Below, in pieces: positions 1 through 9,034 of a stretch of 64,000 nt of DNA; position 1 is the first letter of the stretch; every line of letters starts with the position of its first letter. Below the pieces are notes generated by a model. That model was given only the letters and a program-made list of their open reading frames with translations, did no database searches and was not told the DNA's origin. The translations under genes were made by a program, and so were the position numbers. Source of the stretch: DATBGZ01 sp963803115 (GTDB lineage: Bacteria > Actinomycetota > Actinomycetes > Mycobacteriales > Micromonosporaceae); assembly GCA_963803115.1 (NCBI GenBank), contig CAWDLN010000027.1:124001-188000 (forward strand). The letters run 5' to 3'.

Positions 1-933
1 TCATCGCCAGGTCATCTCGATCTGGCGCTCAAACGTAACGTAGGCGGCTTGGGCGAAGGCCGCCGCCATTGGTGTGTTACCGATGTCGGTGGCGGCGCGG
101 ATCCGTGGAACGTTCTGGGCTGCGAGCACGCTCGTGCCCGCGGCGAGCACGTCGTGAATATAACCATGGCCGCGATGTGCCGGTACGACTCCGAGGTACG
201 CGATGATCGGGTTGTAACCGTTGTGCGCGGGGATCACGAACCCGACCGGTTCTCCGTCCGGCAGCGTTGCGATCCGCCACCACTCATGCGGGCTGGCGTA
301 GCGCTCGAGTTCGTTGTGGTACTGCTCCTGCGCGGCCTGGCTGGAGGTCATGCGGCTCATGTCGTCGCGACTGTGGGCGTCGAGAGTGCCGTCCAGCACG
401 AGCGTCATCAGCTCGACAAGCTCGCCCGGGTTGCGGACCGACCGGAAGGTGAGTCGCCCGCTGGGTTCGGCAACGGGCGTACCGGGGCGCCATTCCAAGC
501 GCAGCCGTTCCACAAACAGCTTCGCTCCGACGCGTTCGAGTGCCCCTATCCGGTCGTCGACCCCCTGCCGGGTGTGTTGCTGGTCGCGCCAATCAGCGGG
601 GAGGAACCGCCCGTACCCCGGGGGCGTCGCGCCGGCGGGGACGATTGCGGGCAGCGCGGTCTCCAGCAACCGCACGCCCTCGTCGGGATCGCCGTCGATA
701 TCGAAGATGTCCATCAGCAGCGGGTTCTGGTCGCCCGGCCGCGACCACCATCCAGCCCGGGCCACCACCCGATCACCGCGCATGGCGAGCCACAGCCATT
801 CCGGGCGGCGTCGACCGGCCGCCAGGTCGCCACCCACTTCATCGTTGAGGACGTACGGCAAACTGTTGAACAGGTCCAGCTCATCAAGCCCAGTGATCGG
901 GCGCAGGTTCAGGTCATACCTATGCACACTCAA
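1..933 (-). CDS. GNAT-family N-acetyltransferase
   Basis: Probable acyl-CoA-dependent N-acetyltransferase of about 310 residues with an unknown substrate. The C-terminal third carries the GNAT core: a strand with AYLGVVPAHRGHGYIHDVLA (the acetyl-CoA binding loop, here RGHGYI in place of the usual R/Q-x-x-G-x-G/A) and a final IRAATDIGNTPMAAAF segment, where the Asn before the last helix is typical of the fold. The N-terminal half looks like a second, degenerate GNAT domain, as in tandem GNAT proteins. The stop codon lies at bases 1-3, so the C-terminus is complete. The start is uncertain: a TTG at 933 has GGAG six bases upstream, a GTG at 927 follows, and a GTG at 966 would add 11 residues. 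It stands alone with no obvious operon partner. Confidence 0.72.
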   Translation of the reverse strand: MSVHRYDLNLRPITGLDELDLFNSLPYVLNDEVGGDLAAGRRRPEWLWLAMRGDRVVARAGWWSRPGDQNPLLMDIFDIDGDPDEGVRLLETALPAIVPAGATPPGYGRFLPADWRDQQHTRQGVDDRIGALERVGAKLFVERLRLEWRPGTPVAEPSGRLTFRSVRNPGELVELMTLVLDGTLDAHSRDDMSRMTSSQAAQEQYHNELERYASPHEWWRIATLPDGEPVGFVIPAHNGYNPIIAYLGVVPAHRGHGYIHDVLAAGTSVLAAQNVPRIRAATDIGNTPMAAAFAQAAYVTFERQIEMTWR

Positions 934-966
934 GGCATTCTCCGTCCGGAGGCGCCCTGCCCGCAC

Positions 967-1308
967 CGGGATCAGCTCAGCTGATTACCCCGGGAGGATA
1001 CGAGCGCAACTTGCATGGCGAACATGGCTCGGCCCTCCTTCCTCATAGGTCCGGCCACCAGTTCTATTCGGCGCCTCCCCTTACCCGCAACCCATTAAGC
1101 GAAGCCAACTGGACTGGACCGACTGCGTCCGCCTCGGCATCGGCGTCTGTGACGCCGCAACCGACGAGCACCTTGACCCCGGACAGCCGGGCGACGAGTA
1201 ACGCCCATGCCGCTGATAGTCTGCGTTTGCGGAGGTCCCGCAATGAGACGTACTGAGTATGCCTACCGTGGCGGATGCACGGTGATGCGACGAGGGGAGG
1301 GCGGGCCT
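967..1308. other. Non-coding gap between divergent genes
   Basis: About 340 bases between the divergent GNAT and VOC genes. I see no convincing ORF, RNA gene or repeat. It should hold the two divergent promoters, but no clear -35/-10 pair stands out. Confidence 0.4.
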
Positions 1309-1749
1309 ATGTCACACGTACGACGCTTCGACCACGTCGGCCTCACGGTCGCAGATCTCGACGTCGTGACCGCCTTCTTCGTGGCGCTCGGCCTGGAGGT
1401 CGAGGGCAGGACGTTCGTCGAGGGCGAGTTCTTGGACACAGTCTGCGGCATTCCCGACTCCCGCACCGAGATCGTCATGCTGAAGCCGCCCGACGATGGT
1501 ACCCGCCTGGAGCTCTCGAGCTTCGTGCGACCCGACTCCGTGCCGGGCTCACCGGCAGCCATGGCTAACGAGCTGGGATTGCGCAGCGTGGCCTTCGAGG
1601 TCAACGACCTGCAGGCGGTTGTCGATTGGGCAGCTACCAACGGCTACGGACTGGTCGGTGGCATCGGCGAGTACGAGGGCGTTTGGCGGATGGCCTACGT
1701 CCGGGGGCCCGAAGGGATCATCGTCTCGCTAGCCGAGCGCATCGGCTGA
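1309..1749 (+). CDS. VOC (glyoxalase/bleomycin-resistance fold) protein
   Basis: A 146-residue protein of the vicinal oxygen chelate superfamily, normally a metal-dependent lyase, isomerase, dioxygenase or drug-binding protein; the substrate cannot be told from sequence. It opens with FDHVGLTVADLDVVTAFF, the usual first beta-alpha-beta module with its metal-ligand His, and contains the second module after residue 80 (LRSVAFEVNDLQAVVDWA), ending with a YVRGPEGIIVSLAE strand where the final metal Glu sits. I chose the ATG at 1309 because a GGGAGG ribosome-binding site lies about 9 bases upstream and homologous domains begin there; the reading frame is open further upstream but without domain content. 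It is monocistronic. Confidence 0.85.
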   Translation: MSHVRRFDHVGLTVADLDVVTAFFVALGLEVEGRTFVEGEFLDTVCGIPDSRTEIVMLKPPDDGTRLELSSFVRPDSVPGSPAAMANELGLRSVAFEVNDLQAVVDWAATNGYGLVGGIGEYEGVWRMAYVRGPEGIIVSLAERIG

Positions 1750-1819
1750 GCCTCGCAACGCCCGCATCTGCCGCGCGTCGTGCGCTTGCTGAGTGCGTGA
1801 AGCATCGCCGAGGCCAAGG

Positions 1820-1884
1820 TGTGGAGCATCAACCGGAGTCGGACAAACGGTCCACATTGGTGTCGGGCTCAACATCATGCGCTA
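1820..1884 (+). repeat. Interspersed repeat, copy A
   Basis: Non-coding element sharing GCATCAA, CGGAGT, a GAC-n-AAC spacer, GTCCACATTGGTG and a final ATCATGC with copies B-E at 3.2, 6.0, 7.2 and 9.7 kb. It lies downstream of the VOC gene and about 70 bases before the aldo/keto reductase. No transposase is adjacent. Confidence 0.6.
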
Positions 1885-1951
1885 CACATCAGTAGTGCCG
1901 AAGACGGAGCATCGTTGATCTCACGAGCACGGCCACTCAAAGGACACGATC

Positions 1952-2923
1952 ATGGAGACCACACGGCTCGGTACTACAGGGCTTAAGATCAGCCGCCTTG
2001 CCCTGGGGTGCATGAGTTACGGCGACGCATCCGTCGCCGGCGCCCACCCCTGGGCTCTCAACGACGATGCCGCGCAGCCGTTCTTCCGGGAAGCCGTCGA
2101 ACTTGGCATCACCTTCTGGGACACCGCCAACACCTACCAGGCCGGCACGTCTGAGGCACTCGTCGGCCGAGCCATCAAGCGGTACTCCCGCCGCGAGGAC
2201 ATCATCCTCGCTACCAAGGTTTGGGGGAAAATGCACAACGGCCCCGGCGGTCAGGGTCTGTCCCGCAAAGCAATCCTCGAACAGGTCGATGCCTCACTCA
2301 CTCGCCTCGGCACTGACTACATCGACCTCTACCAGATTCATCGCTTCGACCCCGACACACCGGTCGAAGAGACGATGCAGGCCCTGCACGACATCGTCCG
2401 TGGCGGCAAGGTCCGCTACCTCGGAGCGTCATCGATGTACGCGTGGCAGTTCGCCAAGCTCCAGCACGCCGCCGCTCTCGGCGGGTGGACCCGGTTCGAG
2501 TCGATGCAGAACCAGTACAACCTCCTCCGCCGTCAGGACGAACGGGAACTTATGGCCATGTGCGCCGACATGGGCGTCGGACTGGTCCCCTACTCGCCGA
2601 ACGGCAAGGGCCGCCTCACCCGGCCGTGGGGTCAGCAGAGCGATCGGTCGAGCACCGACAAGGTGGTCAAGGCGTTCGACTCACCCGTCGACGAACCGGT
2701 CGTGAACGCGGTACAGGACGTCGCTGAGCAGCGCGCCGTCAGCATGGCCCAGGTTGCCCTCGCCTGGGTGCTGCGCAACCCCGGCGTCTCCGCGCCGATC
2801 GTCGGCGCGACCAAGCCGCATCACCTGAAGGAGGCAGCCGACGCTCTCGACATCGTTCTCACTGACGACGAGGCGCGGACGCTCGAGACACCGTATATGC
2901 AGCAGGGACCGTCCTGGTTCTGA
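1952..2923 (+). CDS. Aldo/keto reductase
   Basis: NADPH-dependent aldo/keto reductase of 323 residues, a (beta/alpha)8 barrel enzyme that reduces carbonyl compounds; cytoplasmic. The catalytic tetrad is visible: Asp and Tyr in FWDTANTYQAGTSE (about residues 55-65), Lys in ILATKVWG and His in LYQIHRFDP. The C-terminal NADP-binding stretch VLRNPGVSAPIVGATKPHHL is intact. Length is normal for the family. The ATG at 1952 has AAAGGA about 7 bases upstream. It is a paralogue of the enzyme at 16.9-17.8 kb: both start with RLG-x-TGL and share the WQFAK and SAPIVGA/TAPIVGA-type blocks. It is not in an operon; repeat copy A lies upstream. Confidence 0.92.
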   Translation: METTRLGTTGLKISRLALGCMSYGDASVAGAHPWALNDDAAQPFFREAVELGITFWDTANTYQAGTSEALVGRAIKRYSRREDIILATKVWGKMHNGPGGQGLSRKAILEQVDASLTRLGTDYIDLYQIHRFDPDTPVEETMQALHDIVRGGKVRYLGASSMYAWQFAKLQHAAALGGWTRFESMQNQYNLLRRQDERELMAMCADMGVGLVPYSPNGKGRLTRPWGQQSDRSSTDKVVKAFDSPVDEPVVNAVQDVAEQRAVSMAQVALAWVLRNPGVSAPIVGATKPHHLKEAADALDIVLTDDEARTLETPYMQQGPSWF

Positions 2924-3209
2924 CACCATCAACGCGCCCGACCGTTGCAGGCTCGAACCCAAATCAACCTCTGGTTCGCGTGGGGAGCCATCGACGGTGA
3001 CATCTCTGCGCAGGACAGAACCCGCCAACTGCGACAACCCTACTTCGACCTGACGACGCGCCCGAGTTCCAAGGCCTGCCGACACCACCCACACCGCCCT
3101 CAAGCTGGGCCGACGCGCCAACGGATCAGCACTGTCATCGGCTACTTGTTAACTCGCGCCTTGTATTCCGATCGAGTGGTGACGGCCCGCAGTCGGTTAG
3201 CTCGCGCAC
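2924..3209. other. Non-coding gap after the aldo/keto reductase
   Basis: About 290 bases with short ORFs only and no recognised protein similarity. It leads into the repeat cluster that starts at 3210. It may be debris of lost genes, but I cannot name any. Confidence 0.35.
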
Positions 3210-3304
3210 GTGTAACCCGTCAAGTGGAGTCATCGTGTAACGCATCAAGCGGAGTACGACGAACTGTCCACATTGGTGCCTGATCTCACATGATGCTTGA
3301 CGAA
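3210..3304 (+). repeat. Interspersed repeat, copy B, with a tandemly duplicated left half
   Basis: The left half occurs twice in tandem (GTGTAACCCGTCAAGTGGAG from 3210, then GTGTAACGCATCAAGCGGAG from 3235). The second is followed by the shared core GTCCACATTGGTGCCTGA and CTCACATGATGC. This is the most complete copy of the family and the best reference for a search. Confidence 0.65.
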
Positions 3305-3614
3305 ACAGCCTCGGCTGATGCTTTGCATGATCACATTGGCTCGAGTAAGGCAAGCACCATGCGCCCGGCCGCGACGCGTCTTTCTATGCCGATCAGCGGG
3401 CACACTCGCCGCGATGGGCCTGGCTGTCGCTCCACTGGGCGATCAGTGGTTGCGGGGATCCGGCGAGCTCGAGGACCGGGCTTCTCCCCACGCCCGATCC
3501 CGGGGACACCGCCCGGCGTCCCCGGTTCGATGCGCAGACCCGCGTCGTCAACCGCGGCCAGGCAAGTCTTGCTCTAGCGTGGCGGGTCTCGTTCGATCAG
3601 ACATCGTCGGGACG
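3305..3614. other. Non-coding gap, possible gene remnant
   Basis: About 310 bases in front of the 3' end of the YCII gene. One forward frame gives a short hydrophobic stretch (TLAAMGLAVAPLGDQWL) that may be the remains of a membrane protein, but there is no start, no family motif and no further support. Confidence 0.25.
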
Positions 3615-3989
3615 TCACCATCGCCTGTGAGCCTGGCGGAGCATCGCGTCTTGTTCAGGGTCGGGCATGAGCTCCCGTACCTCTTGCGCACAGCGGCAAG
3701 CCACGGCGATCTTGGCAGCCCACGCCAGCGCCTCCTCGCGTGAGGGCACGTCGACGAGCGAGAACCCGCCAACGACCTCCTTTGTCTCCGGGTACGGGCC
3801 GTCGGTCACCATCCCGTCGGTGGCCACGATGCTGGCCCTCTGGCTTTCCAGCCCGCCGCCGAAAACCCACACGCCGGCGTTCACTGCCTCCTGGACCACC
3901 GCGTGCGAGGCCTTGGCCACGTCGGGCATATCCTCCTCGGGGATGTGGTCCATCGCGCCGGCATCGAACGAGATCAAGTACCGCGTCAT
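3615..3989 (-). CDS. YCII-related (YciI-like) protein
   Basis: A 124-residue protein of the YCII/DGPF family, small ferredoxin-like folds of uncertain enzymatic role that often sit beside ECF sigma factors. The family signature is clear: an N-terminal MTRYLISFDAGAMDHI strand and the central VTDGPYPETKEVVGGFSLVD block (DGP-x-x-E-x-KE), then a helix SREEALAWAAKIA. The length is typical and the ATG at 3989 begins exactly at the domain. Unlike the second YCII gene at 58.4 kb, no sigma factor is adjacent; it is an orphan copy. Function is unknown beyond the family. Confidence 0.85.
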   Translation of the reverse strand: MTRYLISFDAGAMDHIPEEDMPDVAKASHAVVQEAVNAGVWVFGGGLESQRASIVATDGMVTDGPYPETKEVVGGFSLVDVPSREEALAWAAKIAVACRCAQEVRELMPDPEQDAMLRQAHRRW

Positions 3990-4395
3990 CCCACGACTCC
4001 CTTGTCCCGGCGGCCTGCCTGCTCCGGCCGTCTCTCACCTGTTCTACGAACGCCTCGCCTTGGATCCGACACTATGCCAGAAGAAATTTCACGGGTTTCT
4101 GCCGTTCGGCCCCGCGAGCGTCAGGTGGCCACCGTGAGCGGAGATCATTGCCGCCGCCACCGGCTACGAGTAGTCCAACCGCACTCATCTGCCGCACCCG
4201 AAGACGGTGGCGGCGGCGGCGCGTGTCTAGTGAAGTGCCTGGGAAGCCAGCGCATCTTGGTTGACGAACGCAATGAGGACACGCGAGTCTGACAGAGTTG
4301 CCTGCTTCCTCAGGGCGGCATGTGCGCCGCGCGCTCCTAGGGCATGGCCTATGCCGCCGTCCGGCCGCCCCTCATGACAAGGCAACATTGCGCGT
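3990..4395. other. Non-coding gap between divergent genes
   Basis: About 400 bases between YCII and the RimJ-type acetyltransferase. I find no credible ORF or RNA. The last part before 4396 should hold the acetyltransferase promoter. Confidence 0.35.
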
Positions 4396-4968
4396 ATGTC
4401 CTTGCCCACCCCCACGCTGCACACCGCTCGGCTGCTACTGCGCCCCGTGACCGGTGAAGACGCGGACGCCCTCTTCGCGATGCACAGCAGCGCCTACGTG
4501 CTGCGCTACTGGGATGCGCCGCCCTGGAGCGAACGAGCGCGCGCCGAACGCTTCATCACGGCTTGCCAACAAATGGCGGACGAAGGAAGCGGGGCGCGGC
4601 TGGCCATCGACCGTGTTTCCGACGGGGCATTTATCGGCTGGTGCAGTCTGACCCGATGGAACCCCGACCATCGCAGCGCGTCGATGGGCTACTGCCTCGT
4701 CGATGCGGCATGGGGCCACGGCTACGCGACGGAGGCCGCATGCGCCTTGCTGCAGTGGGCATTCGACACGCTAGACCTGAATCGAGTCCAGGCCGAGACC
4801 GATACGCGCAACACGGCATCTGCTCGCGTCCTGGAAAAGCTCGGATTCGTGCGTGAAGGGACGTTGCGGGAAGACTGCGTCGTGAACGGCGAGGTATCGG
4901 ACTCGTGGGTGTACGGGCTGATCAGGCGGCAGTGGCGCCCGTCGTCCCCGTCGGATCCTGGCCGCTGA
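4396..4968 (+). CDS. RimJ/RimL-type GNAT acetyltransferase
   Basis: A 190-residue GNAT of the Acetyltransf_3 type, the family of ribosomal-protein N-acetyltransferases and related small-molecule acetylases. Diagnostic blocks run in order: TARLLLRPVTGEDADALF at the N-terminus, YCLVDAAWGHGYATEAACALL (the acetyl-CoA P-loop, here W-G-H-G-Y-A-T-E), and LNRVQAETDTRNTASARVLE followed by KLGFVREGTLRED. All are in the expected spacing, so the protein is complete. The ATG at 4396 starts at the domain. The substrate cannot be deduced, and it is a single gene with no partner. Confidence 0.9.
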   Translation: MSLPTPTLHTARLLLRPVTGEDADALFAMHSSAYVLRYWDAPPWSERARAERFITACQQMADEGSGARLAIDRVSDGAFIGWCSLTRWNPDHRSASMGYCLVDAAWGHGYATEAACALLQWAFDTLDLNRVQAETDTRNTASARVLEKLGFVREGTLREDCVVNGEVSDSWVYGLIRRQWRPSSPSDPGR

Positions 4969-5099
4969 ATGCTTTTCGCCAGCGAGAACGCGCCCAAGCT
5001 CTTGACAAGCGGACGTCGGACACTGGCTTCATGGTTGACGGCCTGCGTTTCGTCTCATGTCGCAGTCCTCGAACGATGGTCAGCTCTACCGCCCGCGCG

Positions 5100-5731
5100 T
5101 TACAGAGCCGATTGACCGCGCGGGTATCCGCGAAATATGAGCCAGACGAGCGCGGCAACAAGCACGAGGAACGTAATCGGCGCAATCGAGTCGAGAAACC
5201 CGCGGGTTCGACCCAGAGCCTCGAGCACCAGCCGAAGCACGCAGGTCAGCGCGACGATCGCCGCCACGACGCCGATCCATCGCGGCGAGCGTGCGAGCTG
5301 AACGGCGACGGTGACGGCGAATAGCGTGATTCCGATGAATAACAGATCATCGCCTCGAGGTTCCAGGCTTAGGTGCCGGCGTTGGTCGAATGCTGCGGAT
5401 CCGCAGTGATGGCGAGCGCGATAGTGATCGCGCCGGGAGCGAATGCCGTGACCGCCAGCATCAGGCCGGCTGTCGCGACCCTCCGATCGATGCTGCGGAG
5501 CCGCCACGCGAACAGGGCGAGTAAGGTGCAGCTCGCAAAGCCGACGATCTGCAGGATGACAATGACGGCTCGGTGCTCCGCGTAGAACGAGGCCACTGGC
5601 GCAGCAGGTGCGTGCTCGTCCGGCAACGACAACGCGGCCTCACTCGCAAGCAGCGTGACGAGGAACCCGATCCCAAGCCAGCCGGCGGTGCGGTCAACCG
5701 CCCATCGAGAGATCATGGACCACGGTGCCAT
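5100..5731 (-). CDS. Polytopic membrane protein, frameshifted
   Basis: A membrane protein of roughly 210 residues read in two frames joined near 5365-5395. The first frame (from about 5731, or 5776 if the upstream GTG is used) gives three hydrophobic segments (WLGIGFLVTLLASEAAL, VILQIVGFASCTLLALFAW, GLMLAVTAFAPGAITIALAI). The second gives three more (LLFIGITLFAVTVAVQLA, WIGVVAAIVALTCVLRLVL, ITFLVLVAALVWLIF). Six transmembrane helices in all resemble the DUF4386-like group of small actinobacterial membrane proteins, but the family call is weak. One indel separates the halves, either a sequence error or a genuine lesion. It has no gene partner. Function is unknown. Confidence 0.5.
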
Positions 5732-5776
5732 AACCACTGCTAGTCGTCCATCCTTTGGCCCGCCACGAACCTGCAC

Positions 5777-5962
5777 CAGCAGAGGCGAACGCCAACTTAG
5801 TCATGCTGTACGGCCGCCTCAGCCTTACGACCCCACAAGGCATCCTTCATGGCGCTGCAATTCTGTCGGCCCGATGCTGCCGCGTCGCTCGCCGAGGTTT
5901 CAACCAGATGCAATGCCGACTCTTGTTCGCGGCCCAGCGGCACGGACTAGGATCAGCGACGT
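5777..5962. other. Non-coding stretch before repeat copy C
   Basis: A short forward frame containing NLVMLYGRLSLTTPQG looks protein-like but has no plausible start or length. It may be a gene remnant at the edge of the repeat. Confidence 0.25.
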
Positions 5963-6034
5963 AATCAACACCGTGTCCACATCGGATGTCCAATCGTCCA
6001 CAATGGTGCCTGGCTTCACTTGATCCGTCACGCT
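5963..6034 (+). repeat. Interspersed repeat, copy C
   Basis: Contains two motif halves (GTCCACATCGGA and GTCCACAATGGTGCCTGG) followed by CTTCACTTGATCCGTCAC, which aligns with the right half of copy B. It sits about 70 bases before the point where the truncated WD40 gene begins. Confidence 0.55.
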
Positions 6035-6103
6035 TCAGTATCAGTTGGTGGCTGTGCCTGACTTGCAATCACCGCCTGGGTTAGTCGTTGGCCGAGACCC
6101 AGG

Positions 6104-7105
6104 GTGTTAGCACCGTCGCGTCCGCTCGTTGCCTCGGGAAGTGGCGACGCAACCGTGCGAATGTGGGACCCCTCCGACGGTCAGCCGATTGGCGAGCCGT
6201 GGATGGTCCATACGAGTGGTTTGCACCGCGAGGTGTACGACGTGACCCCGGTGCAGCTGCGCGACGGACGCACATTGCTCGCAACTGGCGGTGAGAGCGC
6301 CGTCCTTCGGCTTTGGGACCCGGCCACGGGCCAACCGGTTGGCAGCCCCGTAGCCACGGGTCACCGCGTAGTGTTCACGATCTGCTCGTTGTCCTTCGCC
6401 GATGGCCGGACCGTGTTGGCTACGAGCGGAGATGACGCCGCGATACGACTTTGGGATGCGGTGAGCGGCCAGCCGGTCCGCCGCCATTGGCGCCGCGCCG
6501 TGCTTCGCCATCGGCTCGAGGTGGAACAGATGACCGCCGTGACCATTGACGGCGGCCTGAATGTGCTGGCCAGCGCGACCGCAGACGCCTGGGTGCGGTT
6601 GTGGGATCCAGCCACCGGCCAGACTGTCGGCTCCCCGTTCGCTACCGGACATATCGGCGCGGTGAACGCGATTGGCTCAGTGCCCATGCCGTATTGGCGT
6701 ACAGCACTGGTCACCGCGGGCGGCGAGGGCTCGGTGAAGTTATGGGACCCGATGACCGGCAATCAACTCGGCGAGCCGATGATGGGCCACACCGGGCCAA
6801 TGACAGCCATGACGGTGATATCGGTCGACCGACGCGTCCTGCTCGCGACCGTCGGGGAAGACCCGACTATCCGTCTGTGGGACCCGGCCACCGGCCGCGC
6901 CTGGGGCGACCCGCTCGAGACCGGCCACACAGGGGCAGTGAATGCGATTGCCACCGTGCCGATGCCCGGTGAGCGGATCGCTCTCGCGACCGGCGGTGAC
7001 GACGGGACGATTCAACTGTGGGATCCAAACGCGCGCCAACGATTTGGCGAGCCGCTGACCGGCCACACGGATGCCGTGTTCGCACTCGCCGTGGTCATGG
7101 CGTGA
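6104..7105 (+). pseudogene. WD40 beta-propeller fragment, 5'-truncated
   Basis: An open frame of about 330 residues made of seven WD40-type repeats of about 43 residues. Each ends in LWDPATG or a variant (RMWDPSDG, RLWDAVSG, KLWDPMTG, QLWDPNAR) and is linked by a TGH-x-G-x-V-x-AI-x-x-VPM segment. Such blocks are normally the C-terminal propeller of large actinobacterial proteins with N-terminal caspase, NACHT or AAA modules. Here no such module is present: the frame closes with a TGA at 6059 and the sequence starts in the middle of a repeat (VASGSGDATVRMWD). The C-terminus has a normal stop. I read it as the surviving 3' end of a bigger gene, cut near repeat copy C. A new minimal propeller using the GTG at 6104 cannot be excluded. 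Confidence 0.7.
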
Positions 7106-7161
7106 CTCGTATCGCCCGGCCGACGTTGGGCGGGTCGCGTTAGGCGTCAACCGAGACCACC

Positions 7162-7217
7162 GTGTAAGGGATCAGCCAGAGTCAGCCAAGATCGTCCACA
7201 ATGGACTGTGCCGATGC
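7162..7217 (+). repeat. Interspersed repeat, copy D
   Basis: GTGTAAGGGATCAGCCAGAG followed by a spacer and GTCCACAATGGACTGTGCC, aligned with the left half and core of copy B. The core here is also an exact TCCANNNTGGA palindrome (7195-7205). It lies between the WD40 fragment and the 3' end of the PP2C gene. Confidence 0.55.
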
Positions 7218-7314
7218 CGGCCGGCCAGGCGGCGGGCTGAAGCAGTCGGCGCCGTTCGCAGCTCACCCTGTCGCCGGGCCCGGTTCAGCGCGCCGACGAC
7301 CGCTTCGTTGAGGG

Positions 7315-8112
7315 TCAGGCCTCGCCGAGGTTTGTGCAGTAGGCGATAGTCGCATCGTCTGCCGCTACCGCGTGTCGCGCCTCCTCCTGACGGACGCGGT
7401 GGATGATTTCGGCGGGTCCGCTGGACGCGAGGACAGCCAAGACCTGGGGCCAATCTGCGCGCTGGAATCGGTCCACGATTCGGCTGGCTCCGTTGCTCAG
7501 CAGGACGCCACTGTTCAGTTCGGAGATCGAACAGCTTCCGGTGATCGCCTCGTCGGCCGCCCGCGGATCGTCCTTGGCCACCCAGAACCCGCCCGGATGG
7601 TTCCGGTTGGCCCGCAGGTCCCGCAGGATTCGGTGATACTCGTCGCTGCCCTCGGCGGTGGCCTCGAGTGCGGACCGGTACGACCGGCTGATGATCACCT
7701 CACGAGAATCGGAGACGACCAGCGGCGCACTATTTGCTCGGTCGAGCACGACGACCGCGTCACCGAGCACCAGGTACTCGATAAGGCCGTTCGATAGGCG
7801 CAGGATCGCCACCGTAGCCGACGGACTGATGGAGTCGGCGACGTCGCAGGTGTCCCGATGGTCGCCGGTCACCTGCTCGATGGCGTCGGCGAGCAGCGCC
7901 GAAAGGCTGAGTTCGCGCCTCAATGACAAGAGGCCAAGCAGGTTTCCGCCCAGCCGACTGGCGTACCAGGCCACGCCGTGTCGGCAGATCGATTCGCTGC
8001 CGGGGATTCCGGCGCCGTCGGTCAGCACCGCAGCCGTCGTTATCGCGCCGACGAAGTCCTCATTCACCCGGCCAATCCGCCCGGCTGCCCCGCTCGCCAT
8101 CGTCACCCGCAT
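7315..8112 (-). CDS. Divergent PP2C-family protein phosphatase
   Basis: A 265-residue protein with the outline of a PP2C/PPM serine/threonine phosphatase. Motifs are visible in order: an N-terminal GRIGRVNEDFVGA (the R-x-x-NED entry motif), AAVLTDGAGIPG (the DG-x-G metal motif), LVLGDAVVVL (the LGD strand), LLSNGASRIVD near residue 218 and DDATIAYC at the end (the DD-x-T metal motif). The usual Asp of the S-D-G motif is Asn here, which may weaken metal binding or activity. No sensor or transmembrane region is fused. Neighbours give no clue to its target. It could be an active phosphatase or a non-catalytic PPM-fold regulator. Confidence 0.72.
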   Translation of the reverse strand: MRVTMASGAAGRIGRVNEDFVGAITTAAVLTDGAGIPGSESICRHGVAWYASRLGGNLLGLLSLRRELSLSALLADAIEQVTGDHRDTCDVADSISPSATVAILRLSNGLIEYLVLGDAVVVLDRANSAPLVVSDSREVIISRSYRSALEATAEGSDEYHRILRDLRANRNHPGGFWVAKDDPRAADEAITGSCSISELNSGVLLSNGASRIVDRFQRADWPQVLAVLASSGPAEIIHRVRQEEARHAVAADDATIAYCTNLGEA

Positions 8113-8343
8113 GTCCTGCCACCGTCCTCCCGCCGCCGGTTAAGGGGTCGACCTTACGACCGCCGACGTGCTTCGAGCCGCCGACATCTGCCGCTGTTTG
8201 CGCTGGGCCGCGATCAACGCCGAGCATCAGCCGTCAAGGAAATCTCAGCGGAGCGCGTCGGATCGAGGCGGCGGCGTTCGTAGCAGGGTAAGAGGCGGCC
8301 CGATGGGGCGGCCACCCTCGATAGGAGATGAGAGGACGCGGTT

Positions 8344-8946
8344 ATGGCGAAGGTCATCGCGATCATGTCAATGTCGCTCGACGGCTACGTCGCTGACCGG
8401 AGTGACGGCGTGGCGGAGGTCTTCGAATGGTACACGGCGGGCGACGTCGTCGTTCCCACTGCGACGTCGGAGATGACGGTCCGCGTCTCCGCCCCAAGCG
8501 CGGCGCATCTGCGCGGTCTGATGGGAGAGGTCGGGGCGATGCTCACGGGCCGCCGTACCTTCGAAAAAGCCGAGGGCTGGGGCGGTCAGCACCCGTGGGG
8601 AATTCCAGCATTGGTCCTCACTCACGACGTGCCGGAGGGATGGCCCCGTCCCGGCTCGACCGTCCACTTCGTCACCGACGGGCTCGAAAGCGCCGTAGCC
8701 CAAGCGGCCGCAGCCGCCGGAGAATGCGCGGTGGGGCTTCACGGCGGCGACACTATCCGGCAGTGCCTCGACGCCGGGCTTCTGGACGAGCTACACATTG
8801 ACCTCGTCCCGCTGCTGCTCGGATCCGGGATCCCGATGTTCGACCAGGCCCGCAACGCGCCAGTGGTCCTCGGGAATCCGACCGTGGTCGCCGGTGTGGG
8901 CGTCACGCATCTGCGCTACCCCGTACACAACTACACCAGGCCGTGA
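8344..8946 (+). CDS. RibD C-terminal / dihydrofolate-reductase-fold protein
   Basis: A 200-residue stand-alone RibD_C domain protein, a family of NADPH-dependent reductases with the DHFR fold, widespread as single-domain proteins of unknown substrate in actinobacteria. The hallmarks are AIMSMSLDGYVADRSDG at the N-terminus (S-L-D-G-Y/F), MLTGRRTFEKAEGWGG near residue 65, GLHGGDTIRQCLDAGLLDEL (the glycine-rich NADPH loop G-G-D/G) and HIDLVPLLLGSGIPMF. Length and motif order are complete. The ATG at 8344 follows an AGAGGA site. It is not linked to riboflavin genes, so a role in riboflavin synthesis is unlikely. Confidence 0.9.
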   Translation: MAKVIAIMSMSLDGYVADRSDGVAEVFEWYTAGDVVVPTATSEMTVRVSAPSAAHLRGLMGEVGAMLTGRRTFEKAEGWGGQHPWGIPALVLTHDVPEGWPRPGSTVHFVTDGLESAVAQAAAAAGECAVGLHGGDTIRQCLDAGLLDELHIDLVPLLLGSGIPMFDQARNAPVVLGNPTVVAGVGVTHLRYPVHNYTRP

Positions 8947-9034
8947 TCGAGCTCTCATCTGAGGCCACGTGAGCGTAGCCTCTGGGTCTGGCTACACGGT
9001 CATCGGCTAGGAGAAGACGCGTCGGGCACATCAC

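Noticed and set aside
3297..3743. Plus-strand ORF of 148 residues running into the YCII gene
   Set aside because: It overlaps the YCII gene in antisense and only a short hydrophobic part looks protein-like.
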